Shown: positions 1 through 8,890 of the stretch, one piece after another | Layout: every line of letters starts with the position of its first letter | How positions within the stretch are numbered: the stretch's first letter is position 1 | DNA from: an uncultured Collinsella sp. | GTDB taxonomy: Bacteria > Actinomycetota > Coriobacteriia > Coriobacteriales > Coriobacteriaceae | Length of the DNA: 64,000 nucleotides | NCBI GenBank assembly: GCA_902465015.1 | Contig: CABQLK010000001.1 | Span: 62,001 to 126,000, forward strand | Direction of reading: 5' to 3' | Made by a program: the position numbers and the translations under genes | The notes under the pieces: model-generated | What the model was told of the DNA's origin: nothing | The model's database searches: none | What the model saw: the letters and a program-made list of their open reading frames with translations, nothing else

Positions 1-888
1 CTCGCCGCGCGCGCCGTCGGCCGGCGTGAGCTTGGTGCGCCCGCCGATTCCGTCGTGCGGTATCTTGCCCACAAGCTCCTTGATGATGTCCATGGCCTGC
101 GTGACCTCGGCACAACGCACCTGGCAGCGGGCATAGCAGTCGCCGTCGGTAGCCACGATCGGCTCAAACGCAGCCAGATCCGCATAGGCGCCGTCACCGA
201 ACATGCGCACGTCGTAGTCCACGCCCGAGGCGCGACCGAACGGGCCGACCATCGAAAGCTCCAGCGCGTCCTTCTTGCTGATCACGCCTACACCGTGCAG
301 GCGCTCGCCGCAGCTACTGTCGTCCAAAAACGTATGCACCAGGGCCTCGTAGTCGGGACGCATGGCATCGAGCGTCTGGACAATGCCCGCCAGCTCGGAG
401 TCCTCGATATCGTGCTTAAGGCCGCCGATCTCGTTAATCGACAGAATCACGCGCCCGCCGCAAGTGCTCTCAAAAATCTTGAGTATCTGCTCGCGCAGGG
501 TCCACGACCGATAGAACAGCGCCTCAAAACCAAAGGCGTCGGCGAGCAGGCCCAGCCACAGCAGATGCGAGTGGATGCGCGAAAGCTCGTGCAAAATGGT
601 GCGGATATACTGCACGCGGCCGGGCACCTCGATGTCGAGCATGCGCTCGCAGGCGCTGGCATAGCCGTAGCTGTGGCCCACGGCGCAGATGCCGCAGATG
701 CGCTCGGCAATGTAGCCAAACTGATGCATGTCGCGCTTTTCGGTGAGCTTCTCGAGTCCGCGGTGCACAAAGCCGATCTGCGGAATTGCCTCGATGACGC
801 AGTCGTCCTCGATCACCAGGTCCAGATGAAGCGGCTCGGGCAGCACCGGGTGCTGCGGGCCAAACGGAATAACGGAGCGATGTGCCAT
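1..888 (-). CDS. Group 4 [NiFe] hydrogenase large subunit, 3' end outside window
   Basis: Catalytic subunit of an energy-converting membrane-bound hydrogenase, related to NuoD. The frame opens with MAHRSVIPFGPQHPVLPEP at 888 and stays open to base 1, so about 296 N-terminal residues are visible. The first nickel-ligand motif is present as ERICGICAVGH (CxxCxxxH) near residue 70, which separates it from true NuoD of complex I, where these cysteines are lost. The second cysteine pair would be in the missing C-terminus. It starts 5 bp after the NuoC-like gene and is the fourth gene of an operon read from 5089 downwards. Group 4 is well supported; the subgroup (Ech, Hyf or other) is not resolved. 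Confidence 0.9.
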   Translation of the reverse strand, partial: MAHRSVIPFGPQHPVLPEPLHLDLVIEDDCVIEAIPQIGFVHRGLEKLTEKRDMHQFGYIAERICGICAVGHSYGYASACERMLDIEVPGRVQYIRTILHELSRIHSHLLWLGLLADAFGFEALFYRSWTLREQILKIFESTCGGRVILSINEIGGLKHDIEDSELAGIVQTLDAMRPDYEALVHTFLDDSSCGERLHGVGVISKKDALELSMVGPFGRASGVDYDVRMFGDGAYADLAAFEPIVATDGDCYARCQVRCAEVTQAMDIIKELVGKIPHDGIGGRTKLTPADGARGE

Positions 889-893
889 GGACC

Positions 894-1610
894 TTACGCC
901 TCCTTTTTCTGCTTGTCGCGGGCGGCCTTGGCGGCAAGCGCCGCGCGGACCTTGGCTGCTTTCTCGGGATCCATGGCAGCGAGCTTTGCCTCCATCTCGG
1001 CAGCCTTGAGCGCGGCCTTCGCAGCAGCCTCATCGTGCTGAGCATCGGAGCCGGCAGCCGCAGCGGGCTGAGCAGCGGCGCCCGCGGCATCGCCGGCGCT
1101 CGCAGCGCCCTCCCCTGCAGCAGCCGCAGCAGCGGCGGCCTTTTCGGCAGCGGCCTTGCGCGCCTTGGCTTCGGCGGCGGCACGGACCTTCATGGCCTTC
1201 TCGCGCGCGGCCTTCACCTCGGGCGTGATAACGCTCATGGGCTCGGCAGTCGAAACCTGGTAGAAAAAGCCCTTAAAGTCGACCTGCATGTCGGTGATGG
1301 CAAGGCCAAACAGGTCGTGGGCCTCATTTTCAAACGGGAACACCGCGGGGTAATACGAGCTGATGGACGGAACCTCCTGGTACTGGTCGATGCCCTCAAC
1401 CACCAGGTTCTCAATCGCATAGCTGCCGTCCTGCGCAATATGCTCCTGAGCAGCACGAACGTTGATAAACGTATAGACCAAGCGATACGAGCCGTCGTCG
1501 ACGTTGCGTTCAGCGTGCATTTGCACAAAGCGCGCGCCGACGCCCTTAAGCGCCTGGACATGCGACAGGAGCTCTTCGATCCCGACGGTGGTATAGATAG
1601 CCTTTTGCAT
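894..1610 (-). CDS. Hydrogenase NuoC/EchD-like subunit with long Ala/Lys-rich tail
   Basis: 238 residues. The first 120 or so resemble the 30-kDa NuoC/EchD subunit that joins the small and large subunits in the hydrophilic arm (YTTVGIEELLSHVQ at the start, FPFENEAHDLFGLAITDMQV in the core). The remaining 110 residues are low complexity, dominated by Ala, Lys and Glu, and probably form a long helix or stay disordered; typical EchD proteins lack this. The ATG overlaps the TAA of the small-subunit gene (TAATG), so translation is probably coupled. The subunit assignment rests on both the N-terminal half and gene order. Confidence 0.8.
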   Translation of the reverse strand: MQKAIYTTVGIEELLSHVQALKGVGARFVQMHAERNVDDGSYRLVYTFINVRAAQEHIAQDGSYAIENLVVEGIDQYQEVPSISSYYPAVFPFENEAHDLFGLAITDMQVDFKGFFYQVSTAEPMSVITPEVKAAREKAMKVRAAAEAKARKAAAEKAAAAAAAAGEGAASAGDAAGAAAQPAAAAGSDAQHDEAAAKAALKAAEMEAKLAAMDPEKAAKVRAALAAKAARDKQKKEA

Positions 1611-2194
1611 TACTCGGCCTCCCTTGCAGCGGCGGGCGTCTCAGCAGGTGCGTCGCCAGCGGCGGTCGCGTCGCCGGCCTCCGCAGCAGCCACAAACCCG
1701 TCCTCGCCCAGCTCAACGCCACCGTCCCAAGTAGCGGCACCGCCCACGGTAAGCGGGTCGCCGCCGGCGCGCATCACGGCCTCCTTCTGGTCCAGGATGC
1801 CACACGCCTCCACGATGGCATCGATCACCGTCTCGGGGCGAATGGCGCACCCGGGCGCGTACACGTCCACGGGAATCGCGCGGTCCACACCGCCGATCAC
1901 GTTATAGGCATCGCGGAACACGCCGCCCGAACACGCGCAGATGCCGCACGCCACCACGCACTTGGGCTCGAGCATCTGGTTGTAGATCTGGCGCACGACG
2001 GGCAGGTTCTGGGCATTGACCGACCCCGTCACCAAAAAGATATCCGCATGCTTGGGGTTGCCGGTGTTGACCACGCCAAAGCGCTCCGCATCGAACAGCG
2101 GCGTGAGCGAGGCCAGCACCTCGATATCGCATCCGTTGCAGCTCGAGCCGTCGTAATGAATAACCCACGGCGAGCGCGACATTTTATGATCCAT
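1610..2194 (-). CDS. Hydrogenase small subunit, NuoB/EchC-like
   Basis: 194-residue iron-sulfur subunit that passes electrons between ferredoxin and the Ni-Fe site. The proximal [4Fe-4S] ligands are visible as SSCNGCDIEVL, then VACGICACSGG, then YAPGCAIRPE, the usual NuoB pattern. The start at 2194 has AGGAGG 8 nt upstream and the gene begins 12 bp after the stop of the membrane subunit, whose TAG abuts that Shine-Dalgarno. The protein has an acidic, Ala-rich C-terminal tail of about 45 residues after the conserved domain. Confidence 0.9.
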   Translation of the reverse strand: MDHKMSRSPWVIHYDGSSCNGCDIEVLASLTPLFDAERFGVVNTGNPKHADIFLVTGSVNAQNLPVVRQIYNQMLEPKCVVACGICACSGGVFRDAYNVIGGVDRAIPVDVYAPGCAIRPETVIDAIVEACGILDQKEAVMRAGGDPLTVGGAATWDGGVELGEDGFVAAAEAGDATAAGDAPAETPAAAREAE

Positions 2195-2206
2195 GGATGC
2201 CGCCTC

Positions 2207-5089
2207 CTAAATAAATACGTCGACGAGGATGGGCATAAGGTTGAGCAGGCCAAACACCAGCGCCACGCCCCATCCGAGCCTAAAGCAGCTGCGCCAGGTG
2301 CTGCGTGCGAAGGTGTTGTCGATCAGGACCTCGACAAAATACGTCGCGGCCATCACGACCAGGGCTACAACCCAGCTCACGGGGTTGTCCCAGACAAAGA
2401 ACATGCCCACCCACATCAAAAACAGCACGGTCTCGCACCAGTGCATAAGGGTCATCTTGGCCAGCGTGCCGCCGCTCATCTCGGTGGCGACGCCCTGGAC
2501 GATCTCCTGATGCGCGTGATGCGAGTACGAAAGGTCAAACGGCGACTTGCGCAGCTTGATGGTAAGCACCGCGAGCAGCGCGAGGAAAATGGGCGCGCTG
2601 TACACGATGATGGGGGCCGACTGCCCCGTCACGGCGATGGAATCGAAGCTATCGGTGGCAAGATACAGGCCCACGCTCATCAGCAGAACGGCGGGCTCGT
2701 AACTCATGACCTGCAGCAGCTCGCGATCGGCGCCAACCTGGGCAAACGGGCTTTGCGTCGAGGCGGACGCCAACACCACAAAGATCGCGGCGAGCGTCAC
2801 CATAAAAGCGCACAGCAGCGTGTTGGAGCCCGACACAAAGATGCCGCCGCCCACGACGGTAAAGATGAGCGCGCACGCCATGTAGGTGTCGTCCATGGTG
2901 TTTACGCTGGCGGGGGCCTTGCGCAGGAGCTTGGCCACATCGTAGAAGGGTTGCAGCAGGCGCGGGCCCACGCGGCCCTGCATGCGAGCCGAAAGCTTAC
3001 GGTCAAGACCGTCGATCAGGCCGCCCACAAGCGGCGCCAGCAGGGCAAACACCACGGTACCAATAAATATGCCCACGACGCCCGAGCCTTCAAAATACTT
3101 ACCGCGCAGCACCGAGGGCGCGCTCATGGCAAGTCGCTCGGGCCCAATCCACGCGCAACACAGCAGCGCAAACAAGATAATGCTGCAGCACACGACGCTA
3201 CCCGCGGGGCCAATGCGCTTCTCGCCAAGGGCGTCCTCCGAGTACCAATTGCGCTTTTCGGCCTTCACCTCGTGTCCCATCGAGCCGCGGAAATGGCGGT
3301 AATTGTCGGTTCCCACACCCGAAAGATATACGTTTACGTGCGGTTTGTTGCTCACGCGGAATGAAGTCAGCAGCACCACGGCGATAAACGCCACGATAAC
3401 CACCATCAGATACATAGCGTCCTTGCCGATAACGTACGGCACGCGGCCAAACACCATGGCCAAGTAAGGCGACACCAGACCGCTCGAGATAATCGGAAAC
3501 GCCACGCAGCACAGAATCAGCAACGCGGCGATGGTGTTGAGCGCCATCCATTCGGTCTTATGGACATTGACCTCAACGTTTTGAGCCGTGGGGTCGACGC
3601 CCGAAAGCTTGGCAAGCCACTTGCCCCAGAAGAAGAACGTCGCGGCCGAGCCAAAGGCAAGCACCATGATCATGAGCACGTTGCCGGTCTGGGCAAATGC
3701 CACCAGGGCGCCCCACTTGGACACGAGCATGCCAAACGGCGCCACAAACATGCCCATGATGCCCAGCATCATCAGGCGCGTCAGGTGCGGCATGCGGCTG
3801 AACATACCGTCCATGTCCTCGATATCGCGGCTGCCGATATGATGCTCGGCCGTGCCCACGCACAGGAACAGCAGCGACTTGGCCACCGTGTGGAACAGGA
3901 TCAGGAAGATGGCCGCCCATACGGCCTCGGGCGCGCCGACACCCAAGCAGGCACTGATGAGGCCCAAGTTGGAAATGGTGGAGTACGCGAGCACGCGTTT
4001 GGCATTGCTCTGCGAGATGGCCATGAGGGCAGCGAGCAAAAACGTGATGGCACCCACACTCGTGACCATAAAGCCGGTCACAGGATAGATGGCATAGAGC
4101 GGGCTCAGCTTGACCATCAGGAACACACCGGCTTTGACCATGGTTGACGAGTGCAGCAGGGCGCTCGTGGGCGTGGGGGCGACCATGGCACCCAGCAGCC
4201 AAGTGTGGAACGGCATCTGTGCGGCCTTGGTGAGTGCGGCGAGCGACAGCAGGATGACCGGCATCACCAGCAGCGCGGATTGCGCGGTTCCGGCGCCGGA
4301 AAGCTCGATCATACCCGAGATGGTCAGCGGCATGCCGTTAACGTGCAGATACATGAGTCCGGCCAAAAACGCGATGCCGCCCAGCATGTTGAGGACGATC
4401 TGGGTGAAGGCGTTCTTGATGGCCTCGGGCGTGCGCGTGTAGCCAATCATGAGGAACGAGCACACGGTGGTGATTTCCCAGCCGCAGAACAGCCACTCAA
4501 GGTTATCGCTCGTCACGATGACGAACATGGCCGAGAGGAACAGGAACATAAGCGCCAGGAACTGCGGGCGACGGTCGGGCGCGGTCTGCCCGCGCAGCGC
4601 GGCCTCGTGCTCGTCATGGGCCTGGAAGTCCTTCATGTAACCCAGGGCATACACGCAGATCAGGCTGCCGACGATACCGACGGCGAGGACCATGATCACG
4701 CTCATGTAGTCCAGGTAGAGCGGCGTCGCCGTGACGGCTTCGGCCGCGGGCAGCGTCATGGCTGCAAAGGCGAGCGAGCCCACCAGCTGGACTATGCCGA
4801 GTACCGTTGTGAGCGCGTTCCCATATTTGAACGCGTTGTACAGGATAACGGCGCACAGAATCACGTCGATGGCGGAGCTGATGATCGAGAGCACATGCGA
4901 GGTGCCGGGGGCAACCTCAAAGCTCTGCGGACCCGTGCCAAAAAACATGACGGCGACTACAACTGTCACCGCCATAATAATGCCGGAACCTATGAGCCCC
5001 ACCGCATCGCGGGCGCGGTCACCGCGCGCGAGCAGCATGCCCAGCGCCGGTACCAGCGGAAACAGGGTAAGGAAATACAGTAGCGTCAT
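2207..5089 (-). CDS. Fused hydrogenase membrane subunit (NuoL/EchA-like plus NuoH/EchB-like)
   Basis: 960 residues, the proton- or sodium-translocating arm of the group 4 hydrogenase. Residues 1-620 are an antiporter-like NuoL/EchA domain with about 14 membrane spans; the pump residues are seen in LFCGWEITT (Glu near 205), LTKAAQMPFHTWLLGAM (Lys near 288) and MVKAG (Lys near 319). Residues 660-960 are a NuoH/EchB domain with SARMQGRVGPR and KSPFDLSYSHHAHQEIVQG, which contacts the hydrophilic arm. In most relatives these are two genes; here there is one uninterrupted frame with a hydrophilic linker around 600-630. ATG at 5089 has GGGAG upstream. First gene of the operon. Confidence 0.9.
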   Translation of the reverse strand: MTLLYFLTLFPLVPALGMLLARGDRARDAVGLIGSGIIMAVTVVVAVMFFGTGPQSFEVAPGTSHVLSIISSAIDVILCAVILYNAFKYGNALTTVLGIVQLVGSLAFAAMTLPAAEAVTATPLYLDYMSVIMVLAVGIVGSLICVYALGYMKDFQAHDEHEAALRGQTAPDRRPQFLALMFLFLSAMFVIVTSDNLEWLFCGWEITTVCSFLMIGYTRTPEAIKNAFTQIVLNMLGGIAFLAGLMYLHVNGMPLTISGMIELSGAGTAQSALLVMPVILLSLAALTKAAQMPFHTWLLGAMVAPTPTSALLHSSTMVKAGVFLMVKLSPLYAIYPVTGFMVTSVGAITFLLAALMAISQSNAKRVLAYSTISNLGLISACLGVGAPEAVWAAIFLILFHTVAKSLLFLCVGTAEHHIGSRDIEDMDGMFSRMPHLTRLMMLGIMGMFVAPFGMLVSKWGALVAFAQTGNVLMIMVLAFGSAATFFFWGKWLAKLSGVDPTAQNVEVNVHKTEWMALNTIAALLILCCVAFPIISSGLVSPYLAMVFGRVPYVIGKDAMYLMVVIVAFIAVVLLTSFRVSNKPHVNVYLSGVGTDNYRHFRGSMGHEVKAEKRNWYSEDALGEKRIGPAGSVVCCSIILFALLCCAWIGPERLAMSAPSVLRGKYFEGSGVVGIFIGTVVFALLAPLVGGLIDGLDRKLSARMQGRVGPRLLQPFYDVAKLLRKAPASVNTMDDTYMACALIFTVVGGGIFVSGSNTLLCAFMVTLAAIFVVLASASTQSPFAQVGADRELLQVMSYEPAVLLMSVGLYLATDSFDSIAVTGQSAPIIVYSAPIFLALLAVLTIKLRKSPFDLSYSHHAHQEIVQGVATEMSGGTLAKMTLMHWCETVLFLMWVGMFFVWDNPVSWVVALVVMAATYFVEVLIDNTFARSTWRSCFRLGWGVALVFGLLNLMPILVDVFI

Positions 5090-5336
5090 ACCATCACTCC
5101 CCCATGCAAAAACGCTGCAATTGTTTAACGTTATAGCTCAATTGAGGAGCAGCGGCGGCAGGTTTTCGGTCAACTGGGGAGTTTTAGGCGTACGGGGTAA
5201 GGGCACGTCCGCTTTGGAGTAGAGGGGTGACGTCCCCTTACCGCAGCGACGGACGCGCGGGCCGCTGCGCGCGGTTTATTGGGCACTTTGAAGGATGTCC
5301 CGATAGGCTCGCGGCAGTCCAAAAAGTTGACGCGGC
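5090..5336. other. Non-coding leader and spacer upstream of hydrogenase operon
   Basis: No convincing gene. On the minus strand a TATAAC at 5130-5135 could be a -10 box about 40 nt before the hydrogenase start, but no good -35 lies at the right distance. The rest is G-rich and featureless until the terminator of the next gene. Confidence 0.3.
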
Positions 5337-5362
5337 AAGAAAAATGCGCCCCCGTGGGCGCA
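5337..5362 (-). terminator. Rho-independent terminator after HTH gene
   Basis: On the minus strand TGCGCCC-ACGG-GGGCGCA (5345-5362) is followed by TTTTTCTT. It lies 13 bp beyond the stop of the gene at 5375. Confidence 0.8.
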
Positions 5363-5374
5363 CCATCCCGTTTG

Positions 5375-5779
5375 CTATTCCGCCTTTTTAGCGCGCGGCT
5401 TGCGACCGCGCGGCTTATCGACCAGTGCGGACTCACCGCCCTCGCGGTACTGACGGCACCAAGCCTTGACCGAAGACTCGCTGGGAATCTTGTGCTTGAT
5501 CATGGCCTCGCGAACCGTCAAGCCGTTTTCCAGACGGTCCTTAACCACAGCGAGCTTTACGTCGTACGAATAGGTGTGATGATGCGAACCGGCATTGAGA
5601 ACGGCGTCAGCACCGCCCACGGCATACGCGCGGGCCCACTGACGAGCCGTGGCCTGGGGAATGCCAAGCTCCGCGGCGAGGGCGCGATGACCGACCCCCT
5701 CTTGGAGGATCTCGACGGCGCGCTGCCTAACCTCGGGCGCATGCGTGCGAGTCCTAGTTGCTTCCGACATACCTGCCAC
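5375..5779 (-). CDS. Helix-turn-helix protein like IS3-family transposase OrfA
   Basis: 134 residues with two helix-turn-helix units: EVRQRAVEILQEG...ELGIPQATARQWARAYA and a second around VREAMIKHKIPSESSVKAWC, then a basic tail (KPRGRKPRAKK). This is the layout of the DNA-binding OrfA of IS3/IS150 elements. No OrfB with a DDE domain follows and no terminal repeats are seen, so it is either a remnant or a domesticated regulator. It has its own terminator. GTG at 5779 has AAGG at 7 nt; an in-frame ATG at 5770 is the alternative start. Confidence 0.65.
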   Translation of the reverse strand: MAGMSEATRTRTHAPEVRQRAVEILQEGVGHRALAAELGIPQATARQWARAYAVGGADAVLNAGSHHHTYSYDVKLAVVKDRLENGLTVREAMIKHKIPSESSVKAWCRQYREGGESALVDKPRGRKPRAKKAE

Positions 5780-6104
5780 TTCTTAGCCTTAACCGTTAAT
5801 CTGCTTTCTTACGTGCAAGTTAGATAGTAGCATTTTACTGTTTGCTCAAAGCAGTTAATTAAAGTAGACGCGGCGTTATCTGGGCATTTGGCACCAAATT
5901 ACGACATTTCTTTATCGATTATTTACGCTGGTAGCTGACTCGCAGCTAATCGTCATTCGCTTGTCAACAAAATTGACATCTCTTTATGTCCTTTGGTATA
6001 GAGGATATAGTTATTAACCCCTCCCCCAATAATTTTGAGTGATCTGCAAGGCAGTAGACGTCCTCACTCCTCATGATTACCGCGCATTGCCATCCACCGG
6101 AGCA
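5780..6104. other. AT-richer spacer without recognised gene
   Basis: About 330 bp between the HTH gene and the terminator of the flavoprotein gene. Its base composition is clearly lower in GC than the flanking genes. No ORF with a plausible start and codon use was found, and no strong promoter could be placed. Confidence 0.4.
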
Positions 6105-6144
6105 AAACAAAAAGGGCGGGACCTGCTGCGCTTGCAGGCCCCGC
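6105..6144 (-). terminator. Terminator of the flavoprotein gene
   Basis: Minus-strand hairpin GCGGGGCCTGC...GCAGGTCCCGC (6116-6144) with a T-rich run (TTTTTGTTT) after it. Confidence 0.8.
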
Positions 6145-6218
6145 ACCGGTTGGCACCCGACGGGACACAGCCGGGCGAGGCGGATCCGTGCTACCGCCCC
6201 GCCTGGCCGCGAAGTTAA

Positions 6219-8249
6219 CTACAGCTCGTTGGCCGCGTGATACGCCGTGCGAATGGCGCTCGCGATGTCGGCGGTGCGCTCGCCCGAGCAGTCTCCCACG
6301 CAGGTCACGGGCACCGTCACGCCGTCCAGGTCAAACGTGTTGGCCTTGGAGCCCACGGCCATCACCACGAAATCGCAGGCGATCTTCACCGGCTCCTCGG
6401 CGCCGTCCTCGGTGGCGCGAACAGCCTTCACGCCCTCGTCGGTAATGGCGGTCAGGCGGGTCTTCACGTGCTGCTCCACGTTGTGCTCTGCAAAGTCACT
6501 CATAATCAGCGGCAGAATGGTCTCGGACTCACCCGCGGCAATCTTGTCGAGCATCTCGACGATCGCCACCTCGCAGCCGTGCTGCAGCAGGTACTCGGCA
6601 GTCTCGGTGCCCACCAGGCCGCCGCCAATGACGGCGACGCGGCCCGCAAGCTCCACCTTGCCGGCCAGCACGTCCCAGCTCGAGACGACCTTCTCCGAAT
6701 CGGCACCCGGAACGGGGATGACCACGTCGTGCGCGCCCACGGCCACAATCGCGGCGTCGGCGGCGTTGAGGTCCGCGGGGCTAGCGACGTGGTTGAGCTC
6801 AACCTTCACGCCCAGGCCAGGCAGAATCTTCTCGTAGTACTCGACCGAGCGCATGATCTCGTCCTTGCGCGGGGGCGCGGCCGCCAGCACAATCTGGCCT
6901 CCCAAGTGATCGCTCGCCTCGTAGATGGTCACGTCGTAGCCGCGCTTGGCCGCCACGCGTGCGGCCTCCAGGCCGGCGATGCCGCCGCCCACCACGGCGA
7001 TCTTCTTGTCGCCCTCGCCCGGCTTAATGGCGATGGTCGCCTCGTCGCCGTTCTCGGCATTGAGCACGCACGAGATGTACTTGCGATTTTGAATCGCGTC
7101 GACGCAGCCCTTGTTGCAGTTGAGGCACTCGCGGATGGGCTCACCCGTGGCGGCCTTCAGCGCAATGTCGGGGTCGCACATGAGCGAGCGGCCATAGGCG
7201 ATGATATCGGCCGCGCCGTCTTCCAGAATCTTCTCGCCGGCCTCAACCGAGACAACGCGGCCGACGGTTGCCACCGGCACGGAGACCAGGGCCTTGACGC
7301 GCTCGGCCACGGGCAGCGTCCAGTTGTAGGGCATGGCGCCCATGGGCGGAATGGTGTCGCCCATGTTGCCGGTGTGGTTGGCCTGTGCGACCTGAATCAT
7401 ATCGATGCCCGCGCCCTCGAGCAGCTTGGCAAGCTCGCAGGCCTCGTCGGGCTGCAGGCCACCCTTGCCGCGCGGCGTGCCGTCGGGGTTCTCCATGATC
7501 ACGGGGAGCTTGTACTCCACCATCAGCTGCGGCGCGGCTTCCTTAATGGCAGCGACGACCTCGAGCGCATAGCGGACGCGGTTCTCGAACGAGCCACCGT
7601 ACTCGTCGGTGCGCTGGTTGAGGATCGCGGAGCACAGCGAACCCACCAGACGGTCGCCGTGGACCTCGATGGCGTCGATGCCGGCCTGCTGCGCGCGGGC
7701 GGCCGAGGCAGCGATGGCCTCCTTGATCTGGGTGAGCTGATCCACGCTGGCCTCGTTCACAAAGTGCTGCATGTCGTGGTGCAGCTTGGCGTAGGCCTGA
7801 TTGCGGATCTCGTTGGACTCGGCCATCTTGGCGGCAAAGGCCTCCTCGTCGCCGGCGGCCTTGGCCTCCTGCGCGGCCTTGGCGGCGGCCATGGAACCCA
7901 TGACCATGCGGCCGACGCCGGGCACGTCGTACTCGGGGTGGAACAGCTGCAGCGCGACCTTGGCGCCGTGCTTGTGGACGGCATCGGCCAGGGCCTTAAA
8001 CGTGGGGATTTGGGCGTCGGTCGCCAGCTTGGGCGTGGGGCTTGCGGTCATGACGGGAGCAACGTCGCCGATGACGATGTAGCTCACGCCGCCACGGGCC
8101 AAGCGCTCGTAAAAAGCCAGGCTGCGCTCGCCAATGGAGCCATCGCGCTCCTCGTAGCCGGTGGTCAGCGGCGGGAACATAATGCGGTTTTTGAGCTCAA
8201 GGGGGCCAACCGTAATGGGCTGGAGCAGCTTGGGTGCAGGTGCGGTCAT
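6219..8249 (-). CDS. Old yellow enzyme-type NADH:flavin oxidoreductase (FadH/BaiCD-like)
   Basis: 676-residue redox enzyme of the 2,4-dienoyl-CoA reductase family: FMN TIM barrel, [4Fe-4S] site, then a FAD/NAD(P)H module. The barrel covers roughly residues 10-360, with IEVHGDRLVGS and SLMCDPDIALKA. The cluster ligands are CLNCNKGC plus a Cys 12 residues later (near 385-405). The FAD motif is VVGGGIAGLEAA and the NAD motif VIGGGLVGTETA. Such proteins reduce conjugated double bonds; in gut bacteria they include bile-acid and enoate reductases, but the substrate cannot be read from sequence. Start at 8249 is preferred because AGAGGA lies 6 nt upstream; ATG 8255 is possible. It is monocistronic. 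Confidence 0.85.
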   Translation of the reverse strand: MTAPAPKLLQPITVGPLELKNRIMFPPLTTGYEERDGSIGERSLAFYERLARGGVSYIVIGDVAPVMTASPTPKLATDAQIPTFKALADAVHKHGAKVALQLFHPEYDVPGVGRMVMGSMAAAKAAQEAKAAGDEEAFAAKMAESNEIRNQAYAKLHHDMQHFVNEASVDQLTQIKEAIAASAARAQQAGIDAIEVHGDRLVGSLCSAILNQRTDEYGGSFENRVRYALEVVAAIKEAAPQLMVEYKLPVIMENPDGTPRGKGGLQPDEACELAKLLEGAGIDMIQVAQANHTGNMGDTIPPMGAMPYNWTLPVAERVKALVSVPVATVGRVVSVEAGEKILEDGAADIIAYGRSLMCDPDIALKAATGEPIRECLNCNKGCVDAIQNRKYISCVLNAENGDEATIAIKPGEGDKKIAVVGGGIAGLEAARVAAKRGYDVTIYEASDHLGGQIVLAAAPPRKDEIMRSVEYYEKILPGLGVKVELNHVASPADLNAADAAIVAVGAHDVVIPVPGADSEKVVSSWDVLAGKVELAGRVAVIGGGLVGTETAEYLLQHGCEVAIVEMLDKIAAGESETILPLIMSDFAEHNVEQHVKTRLTAITDEGVKAVRATEDGAEEPVKIACDFVVMAVGSKANTFDLDGVTVPVTCVGDCSGERTADIASAIRTAYHAANEL

Positions 8250-8394
8250 GGACATTCCTCTCTTGTAGGCGCGGCGGCGATGATGCCGCGTAGTTGTCTA
8301 GAGGATATGGCATGGGAATACAACAGCGCAACGGAAATCGGCGGACAGCAGGTAGCGGCAGGTGGATGGGGATGGGCGGGGCGGCCCGTCGGTT

Positions 8395-8697
8395 TATCTC
8401 AATCTGTAACAGTTACGCGGCAAAACTGGGTCTTACTGTTACAGATCGAGACATTCCTCTCGGCCCATCCTCAACAATCTAGATCTGTAACAGCTAGGCC
8501 CACTTTTGGCCCCTATCTGTTACAGATCGAGACAAACCAAACCCGCCTGCTAGAAAATCTCAATCTATAACAACAACTCGGCAAAATCCGTCCCTCGTGT
8601 TACAGATTTAGACAAACACGACCCAACCCACCGGTATATCTCGATCTGTAACATCTAGCCGTCCAAATCGGGCCTACGTGTTACAAATCGAGATTTT
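8395..8697. repeat. Array of four dyads with fixed 25-nt cores, about 81-bp period
   Basis: Four inverted repeats (8395-8452, 8477-8533, 8555-8613, 8635-8694). Each has a left arm ending ATCTGTAACA and a right arm starting TGTTACAGAT, with small variations, often extended by TCTC/GAGA. The distance between the inner TAACA and TGTTA is exactly 25 nt in all four, while the core sequences differ. Inner arm starts are at 8407, 8488, 8568 and 8649. Gaps between units are also about 24 nt, so short arms alternate in orientation at near-regular spacing. No ORF overlaps it. Confidence 0.85.
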
Positions 8698-8743
8698 GTT
8701 TGAAAGGCCGAGAATCGGACCGAAAACACGGTCCCCAGATAAC

Positions 8744-8772
8744 AAAAAAGCTCGCCGGCTAGGCCGGCGAGC
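8744..8772 (-). terminator. Terminator of initiator tRNA gene
   Basis: Minus strand GCTCGCCGG-CCTAG-CCGGCGAGC followed by TTTTTT, 11 bp beyond the tRNA CCA end. Confidence 0.9.
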
Positions 8773-8782
8773 TGCAAGTTCT

Positions 8783-8859
8783 TGGTCGCGGGGGCAGGAT
8801 TTGAACCTACGACCTCCGGGTTATGAGCCCGGCGAGCTACCAGACTGCTCCACCCCGCA
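8783..8859 (-). tRNA. tRNA-fMet(CAT), initiator
   Basis: 77-nt cloverleaf with CAT anticodon, encoded CCA and TTCAAAT T-loop. The anticodon stem has the three G-C pairs (GGG/CCC) typical of initiators, and position 1-72 is a weak U-G pair instead of a Watson-Crick pair, also an initiator trait. Confidence 0.95.
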
Positions 8860-8890
8860 ATGTCTGGGCGCCTCATGTGCGCAAGAAAGA

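Noticed and set aside
6237..8570. Long open frame opposite the flavoprotein gene (777 codons, plus strand)
   Set aside because: It mirrors the GC-rich minus-strand gene, has no recognisable domain, and runs on into the repeat array; a shadow frame.
8395..8697. Possible CRISPR array
   Set aside because: The repeated arms are only about 15 nt, alternate in orientation and are degenerate; CRISPR repeats are longer, direct and nearly identical, and no cas gene is present.
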